Shown here: positions 13,240 to 13,532 of the stretch, piece by piece
How positions within the stretch are numbered: the stretch's first letter is position 1
Layout of the letters: every line of letters begins with the position of its first letter
NCBI GenBank assembly: GCA_900554495.1
Contig: USHR01000034.1
Coordinates: 1 to 13,532 of the forward strand
DNA length: 13,532 nucleotides
DNA from: an uncultured Collinsella sp.
Lineage (GTDB): Bacteria; Actinomycetota; Coriobacteriia; Coriobacteriales; Coriobacteriaceae
Direction of reading: 5' to 3'
Position numbers and translations under genes: made by a program
Notes under the pieces: model-generated
The model's input: only the letters and a program-made list of their open reading frames with translations
What the model was told of the DNA's origin: nothing
The model's database searches: none

Positions 13240-13337
13240 AAATGCCCCTAAGCGACAATCTGACGTTCAATCGTCGGTCGTGTACCGAAGTACGCTTCCC
13301 TCCTCTTTCGCGTCACCTTGCTCGCCTAGGGGCATTT
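13240..13337. other. Long-stem structured element of unknown nature
   Basis: AAATGCCCCTA (13240-13250) is complementary to TAGGGGCATTT (13327-13337). The stem continues after one mismatch as GCGA (13252-13255) with TCGC (13322-13325). The enclosed 66 bases contain further small hairpins: GACG/CGTC (13262-13275) and GTGTAC-CGAA-GTACGC (13280-13295). On the minus strand the latter is capped by UUCG between C and G, and the outer mismatch becomes G-U, so folding is at least as good on that strand. It may be an operon 3' structure, a small RNA or a mobile palindromic unit. No reading frame is recognised. Confidence 0.45.
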
Positions 13338-13392
13338 TCGCTGACGTGAGCTCAACCTGCGGCGCAATGTCAGCAACCAAGCCGAAAACAAA

Positions 13393-13430
13393 AAAGGCCG
13401 AAGTCCCAAAAGGCTTCGGCCTTTATTTTT
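13393..13430 (+). terminator. Bidirectional Rho-independent terminator between dapH and the right-edge gene
   Basis: An 11-bp perfect stem AAAGGCCGAAG (13393-13403) with CTTCGGCCTTT (13414-13424), a 10-base loop, then ATTTTTT on the plus strand. On the minus strand the stem is followed by a T-rich run too, so it can end both the dap operon and the convergent gene. Confidence 0.92.
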
Positions 13431-13449
13431 TGCAGCGTCCAAGCGCAGT

Positions 13450-13532
13450 TTATCGATTCTCAATTGACCCGATGTTCTTGAGCTCGATGGAGATGAGGCC
13501 GTTGGGCTCGTTGACAAACTCGATGTACTCGG
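13450..13532 (-). CDS. C-terminal end of an unidentified gene (cut by window)
   Basis: 26 codons and a TAA stop (13450-13452) are visible, reading EYIEFVNEPNGLISIELKNI then GSIENR. Codon use is high-GC like its neighbours, and the stop lies 20 bases before the bidirectional terminator, as expected for a real gene end. Too little is present to name a family. Confidence 0.6.
   Translation of the reverse strand, partial: EYIEFVNEPNGLISIELKNIGSIENR

Overview
The window looks like chromosomal DNA of a high-GC gut Actinobacterium of the class Coriobacteriia, most like Collinsella. This is inferred from codon use, strong G/C third-position bias, and the mix of a Firmicute-type lysine/diaminopimelate (DAP) set with a D-aspartate-ligase-like wall enzyme. 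No rRNA, tRNA, CRISPR array or recognisable transposase was seen.

Left part (1-3490): a minus-strand ATP-grasp enzyme resembling D-aspartate ligase runs off the left edge. A plus-strand MOSC-domain protein and a secreted coiled-coil protein with a lysozyme-like C-terminal domain follow. The secreted protein has three related TCAAGTTGA/AGTTGAACT dyads upstream and a strong terminator downstream.

Middle (3486-5990): a minus-strand cluster of three genes, transcribed in the order FxLYD-like membrane-anchored protein, helix-turn-helix regulator, membrane-anchored Ser/Thr protein kinase. It begins with a plausible promoter, a dyad at the start of the transcript, and a 14-bp perfect inverted repeat whose 3' arm is the ribosome binding site of the first gene.

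Accessory stretch (about 6020-7820): a low-GC AbrB/SpoVT-like gene sits in an island bordered by coding-like scraps. Next comes a poor 450-base gap, then a HigA-type antitoxin gene without a HigB toxin, followed closely by a small membrane protein.

Right part (7828-13200): lysine biosynthesis. An M20D deacetylase (probably N-acetyl-DAP deacetylase) is divergent from a riboswitch-controlled operon. The operon opens with a lysine riboswitch whose expression platform can be read at base level, then one uninterrupted frame encoding LysA fused to DapA, then dapB overlapping it by 8 bases, then dapH. Together these give aspartate semialdehyde -> dihydrodipicolinate -> tetrahydrodipicolinate -> N-acetyl intermediate, deacetylation, and decarboxylation of meso-DAP to lysine. 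The aminotransferase and DapF steps are not in the window. A long-stem structured element and a bidirectional terminator separate the operon from the 3' end of an unidentified minus-strand gene at the right edge.

The observations most worth a second look are the LysA-DapA fusion with a strong internal start, the Shine-Dalgarno-sequestering hairpin in front of the kinase cluster, the toxin-less HigA plus membrane protein pair, and the structured element after dapH.
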